Assembly (NCBI GenBank): GCA_013397695.1
Contig: VYZI01000824.1
Span: forward strand, 55,908 to 119,907
Source of the DNA: Centropus unirufus
Lineage: Eukaryota > Chordata > Aves > Cuculiformes > Centropidae
Length of the DNA stretch: 64,000 bases
Direction of reading: 5' to 3'
The notes below the pieces were generated by a model. That model was given only the letters and a program-made list of their open reading frames with translations. It searched no databases and had not been told where the DNA came from. Made by a program: the position numbers and the translations under genes. This document shows, in pieces, positions 61,801 through 64,000 of this stretch; position 1 is the stretch's first letter; each line of letters begins with the position of its first letter.

Positions 61801-63847
61801 GGGAGCTGCTCACATGCTCCCCCTCCCCAGTTTGGTGCCCAGTGCCGGGGGTGGGACCTGTGCCACGGACCCCACCCGGTCCCCCTTCAGCCCCTCCAGC
61901 CTTGCAGGGCCAGGGCATCCTGAACGGGGGTGGTGAATCAACCAGTCTCCCAAGGTTACTGGGTAAACTGGGAGGGTGATGCCCACTCCCCATCCCACCC
62001 ATGTCATGCAAGGACAAAGCAGGTTGGAGAGGATCCAGCCGAGCCCTGGGATGAGGACAGGGATGGGGACATTGAGGATGAAGGGAATGGAACGGATGGG
62101 GATGATGGGGATGGGGAGAGGGATGGGTACAGGGATGGGGAGGATGAAGGGGATAGAGGAGACGGAGCGGTTGGGGACGGGGACGGAGATGGGGACGGAG
62201 TGGGGCAGGTGGGGTGGGAGTGACACGGCTTACCCCGAAGGATAAGAGCAGCGGGGACTGGAGATGGAGGACAGGGACGTACCACAAAGGAGGCAGCGGC
62301 ACAGAAGCAGATCTGCTTCATGGTGGTGAGGAGGAGGCGGCGGGCAGCCATGCATCCCTTGCCCCCCGCCTGGGCGAGGGCAGGCTGGGGCTCCAGGCCG
62401 AGGACCCCAGACCCCAGCTCGGTCCAGCATTGCTGCCGGGGCGGGGGCCGGGTCCTGCCGCAGTGGGAACCAGGATCCGCCTCCCTCCGTCCCTCCTTCT
62501 TTCCCCCTCTCCCTCCCTCCTCAACATCCAGAGCTCCAGGCATCCTCACATCCCTGCATCCCTGCCGCGGTGCGGGGGCCAAGGTCCCAGTTCTTAACTG
62601 GTCCCAGTTAAAAGGGAAGGGGGGAGGGGGAGGGCAGCTTTCTCAGTCCGAGTTCGAGGGCAGGCAGCAATGCACCCCAAAACCAAGGGGGTGAGCATCC
62701 TCCTGCCCCCCAGACCCTGCTCCCTGAGGAGGGGGATGTGGGACCCCCTGCTCTGGGGGTCACAGGGTGACCTCTCGTCACAGCCTGGGGGCCAGCGAGG
62801 GCCATGACCCCCCCAGCCTGAGTGTCAGGGGTCCAGAAAACTCCCCTTCAGGGAGAGAACCCCGAAATTCAAAAGGTCCCTGGAGCAGCAGGAGAGCAGG
62901 AGCCTCTCACACCCCTCGCTCCCAGAAGTGTCCAGTGGGGAAACTGAGGCACTGGGCACCGTGGGCAAGGCAGGCCCACAGACTCCACGGGAGAGGCTTC
63001 GACCTCTGTGTCCCCAACCGTGTGTCCCCAGTGCACGTGTCCACCCAGTGCTCCCACGGGCACTGGGGCCAGCACTGGCACCCCCTGCCCAGCGTGGAGG
63101 CTGGTGAGAGCCTGTGGCACCGTGCCAGGCTGGTGGTGAATTATTGAAGAGTACCAAGGTGCCGGCTCCACCGGCTGTGGCAGCTGGAAAAGCAGCAGCA
63201 GGGAGGGGGTGGGGAGGGGACCTGGGACCCACTTCCCTCCGCCTGGCATGGCCTTTTTTCCTTTGTTCCATTCCTGATGACAGCCCTGGGAGCACCCCTG
63301 GGTGCACTGGGAGCTCACTCCCACCGGCCAGGGTGGCAATGCGGACCTCCACGGGGCTGCTGCCCCAGTGATAAGCAGTCACCCCATGTCCCTGTGGCAC
63401 TGGGGACATCCTGGGGAACATCCCCATGTCCTCACATCCCTGTGAAACTCGGGACAACCTGAGCCAGGTCCCCGTGTCCCCATGGACACCCTGGAGCAGA
63501 TCCCTGTGAAAACTGGGACAACTTGGGCCAGGTCATTCTTTCCTCATGGACATCCCAGGGCAGGTCCCTGTGACTCCGTCCATCCCAGGGCAGGTTTCCA
63601 CATCCTCCTGGACATCCCTGTGAAACTTGGGTCGCCCTGGGGCAGATCCCCATGTCATCATGGATATCCCAGAGCAGGTCCTCAAGCCCCTGTGAAACTT
63701 GGCTCATCCAGGGGGCAGGTTTCCATGTCCCCAGGGACATCCTGGTACAGGTTTGCATGTCCCCAGGGACACGCCAGGACAAATCCCCCTGTCTCTGGGA
63801 ATGGCACTCACGTCCGCCTTCCTGAACTTGGCCTTCAGGCTCTTCAT
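52802..63847 (-). CDS. ANKRD24: ANKRD24, ankyrin-repeat and coiled-coil scaffold
   Basis: Nineteen coding exons with continuous phase give 930 aa (human is about 1146). Residues 1-12 (MKSLKAKFRKAD) match the RAI14/UACA/ANKRD24 N-terminus. Residues 13-245 hold about six ankyrin repeats (for example TALHLASKHGHPQC, STPLILAAK, TALMLACEKG). Residues 249-289 are a Ser/Pro and basic linker containing RKRK. From residue 290 a coiled coil runs to the end, with the family blocks DRDAYEEIVRLRQER, ENTSYD, VLENFERDE, RRHEKTCEEVF, FMKSER, ITELSKEVF and YRSHLL, ending MDEDVQRLL. These blocks match human ANKRD24 as remembered. The protein organises TRIOBP at stereocilia insertion points in mammalian hair cells; the bird role is inferred. 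One intron uses a GC donor. It lies head to tail upstream of EBI3. Confidence 0.95.
53527..53597 (+). mobile_element. CR1 3' terminus in ANKRD24 intron
   Basis: About 70 bp, CATGTCCATAGCAGGGGGTTGG to CCCATTCTCTG, in the intron after the large coiled-coil exon. A CA/TG-rich stretch follows (53600-53720). Confidence 0.8.
53814..55022 (-). CDS. ANKRD24: ANKRD24 large coiled-coil exon
   Basis: A single 1209-bp exon of 403 codons has a near-continuous heptad pattern rich in Glu, Arg, Ala, Gln and Leu. It starts VLENFERDE and ends LVRDRDRK. A short non-helical stretch with Gly, Pro and acidic residues lies around its residues 48-80. The human counterpart carries a long threonine/glutamate-rich low-complexity tract in the same exon. 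That tract is absent here, which accounts for much of the length difference. Very high GC leaves long open frames on the opposite strand, which are shadows. Confidence 0.9.
55045..55602 (+). mobile_element. CR1 in ANKRD24 intron
   Basis: GCATCCTGGCCTGGATCAGAACC to CCTGGTGATTCTATGA. It is antisense to the gene, in the intron with the GC donor. Confidence 0.9.
56620..56875 (+). mobile_element. CR1 in ANKRD24 intron, first of two
   Basis: GATGGTGAGGCCAGGCTGAG to GTGATTCTATGATTCTATT. The end belongs to the second subfamily while the body resembles the common one, so this may be a chimera or nested insertion. Confidence 0.85.
56878..57081 (+). mobile_element. CR1 in ANKRD24 intron, second of two
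   Basis: AAATTCTTCACGCTGAGGGTAGG to CCATTCCATCATTCTATGG, directly after the previous copy in the same orientation. Confidence 0.9.
57861..58226 (-). mobile_element. CR1 in ANKRD24 intron
   Basis: GATCATAGAATCATGGATTG to CTCTAAGGTCTCCCTGGGC. The last phrase is duplicated (58188-58225). A CACA-rich microsatellite follows to about 58360. Confidence 0.9.
58255..58365 (+). repeat. CA-rich degenerate microsatellite
   Basis: ACACACACATGCAGACACAGG-type alternation with GTGCACACAGGCACGTG phrases, in an ANKRD24 intron. Confidence 0.75.
59080..59592 (-). mobile_element. CR1 in ANKRD24 intron
   Basis: AGGAATGGTTTGGGTTGG to CTGCCCACAGTACTCCACG, sense with respect to the gene. Confidence 0.9.
60325..60719 (+). 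mobile_element. CR1 in ANKRD24 intron
   Basis: AGGCCAGGCTGGGAGAGCTGG to CCAAACCATTCCATGATCAT. Confidence 0.9.
62045..62218 (+). repeat. purine-rich GGGGAY tract in ANKRD24 intron 1
   Basis: About 170 bp consists almost entirely of GGGGATG, GGGACAG and GGAGAC variants, purine-rich on the plus strand and polypyrimidine on the transcribed-sense strand. It lies about 65 bp downstream of the alternative first exon. Many runs of three or four G make it a candidate G-quadruplex. Confidence 0.75.
62283..62351 (-). CDS. ANKRD24: ANKRD24 alternative first coding exon
   Basis: Inside intron 1, two in-frame ATGs (62351 and 62321) precede a short Cys-containing peptide (MKQICFCAAASFV from the second ATG). 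A GTACGT donor at 62282 follows in phase 0, exactly the phase needed to join exon 2 (SQDWTKND). The paralogue UACA has a comparable short, Cys-containing alternative N-terminus. Upstream sequence is GC-rich with a GGGGCGGGG Sp1-type box near 62440. The exon would replace the basic MKSLKAKFRK start. Expression is unproven. Confidence 0.5.
63365..63795 (+). repeat. degenerate minisatellite in ANKRD24 intron 1
   Basis: Diverged units of roughly 40-70 bp repeat phrases such as CATGTCCCC, GGACATCC, CAGGTCCCTGTG and GTGAAACTTGGG. The array starts about 17 bp inside the intron from the first exon, so it flanks the main donor. Confidence 0.7.
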
Positions 63848-64000
63848 GGCAGCTGCAGCCCCAGCCCCGTGCCACCGGGATGGGGATCGGCCGTGCTCCA
63901 GGGTCTTTCCCGCACCGGGATGGGCTCAGCTCCCGTGTCCCCCGCCGTGTCCCCAGCCGCGGAGCGCAGGGAAGCGGAGCCGGGGGAGTTGAGTTACGGC

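Larger units (their letters stand above)
52802..63847 (-). other. ANKRD24: ANKRD24 exon map
   Basis: Coding exons in transcription order: 1, 63847-63812; 2, 61190-61060; 3, 60976-60888; 4, 60169-60105; 5, 59952-59895; 6, 59816-59746; 7, 58977-58871; 8, 58794-58607; 9, 57663-57635; 10, 57512-57420; 11, 56491-56387; 12, 56287-56243; 13, 56122-56024; 14, 55947-55875; 15, 55768-55647; 16, 55022-53814; 17, 53344-53216; 18, 53121-53056; 19, 52879-52802. Lengths sum to 2793 nt including the stop. Exon 17 could instead end at 53219, since two in-phase donors lie three bases apart. Exon 15 is followed by GCAAGT rather than GT. Exons 2-8 carry the ankyrin repeats and exons 11-19 the coiled coil. Confidence 0.88.

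Noticed and set aside
61631..62302. Minus-strand frame of 223 codons with PHP repeats
   Set aside because: Created by the purine/pyrimidine tract in ANKRD24 intron 1. Low complexity, no function inferred.

Overview
The window looks like avian nuclear DNA, most likely from a microchromosome segment equivalent to human 19p13.3. Three things support this. More than thirty CR1 LINE 3' ends occur in both orientations, many ending in the family's ATTCTATG-type tail. A solo LTR resembles bird ERVL elements. Two vertebrate genes, EBI3 and ANKRD24, lie side by side as they do in mammals. The species cannot be named from this sequence. Two runs of N (31085-31393 and 50765-51102) are assembly gaps.

Layout. 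Positions 1 to about 46.7 kb are moderately AT-rich and gene-poor. This part holds dispersed CR1 fragments, one ERVL-type LTR, an LTR fragment, an ancient CR1 and AT-rich unique DNA. The only coding candidate there is a weak two-exon minus-strand model (24913-24692 joined to 19564-19223). It has a splice donor, an acceptor, matching phase, a hydrophobic segment and a downstream AATAAA, but I recognise no family. From about 47 kb the sequence becomes GC-rich. At 47441-47692 lies a compact cluster of CTCF-like motifs: one single site, five more in a 28-bp tandem array, and one oppositely oriented site. It sits beside the transition from gene-poor to gene-dense DNA.

Genes. EBI3 (beta subunit of IL-27 and IL-35) is on the minus strand with six coding exons from 51305 to 48305, and I predict an upstream non-coding exon near 51.9-52.0 kb. 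The encoded 344-aa protein has an N-terminal Ig-like domain that mammalian EBI3 lacks. It also has a C-terminal extension whose codons overlap the polyadenylation signal. ANKRD24 is also on the minus strand, with nineteen coding exons from 63847 to 52802 and AATAAA at 52624. It encodes 930 aa: a short RAI14/UACA-type N-terminus, a block of ankyrin repeats, a proline/basic linker and a long coiled coil. A second first exon at 62351-62283 would give an alternative N-terminus.

Both genes are transcribed in the same direction. Their interval of about 1.3 kb carries the probable EBI3 promoter and a 77-bp minisatellite. I see no functional link between them beyond ancient synteny: EBI3 is a secreted immune cytokine subunit, and ANKRD24 is a cytoskeletal scaffold of sensory-cell stereocilia. 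All exon boundaries come from reading splice signals, frame continuity and remembered family homology. No search or transcript data were available.
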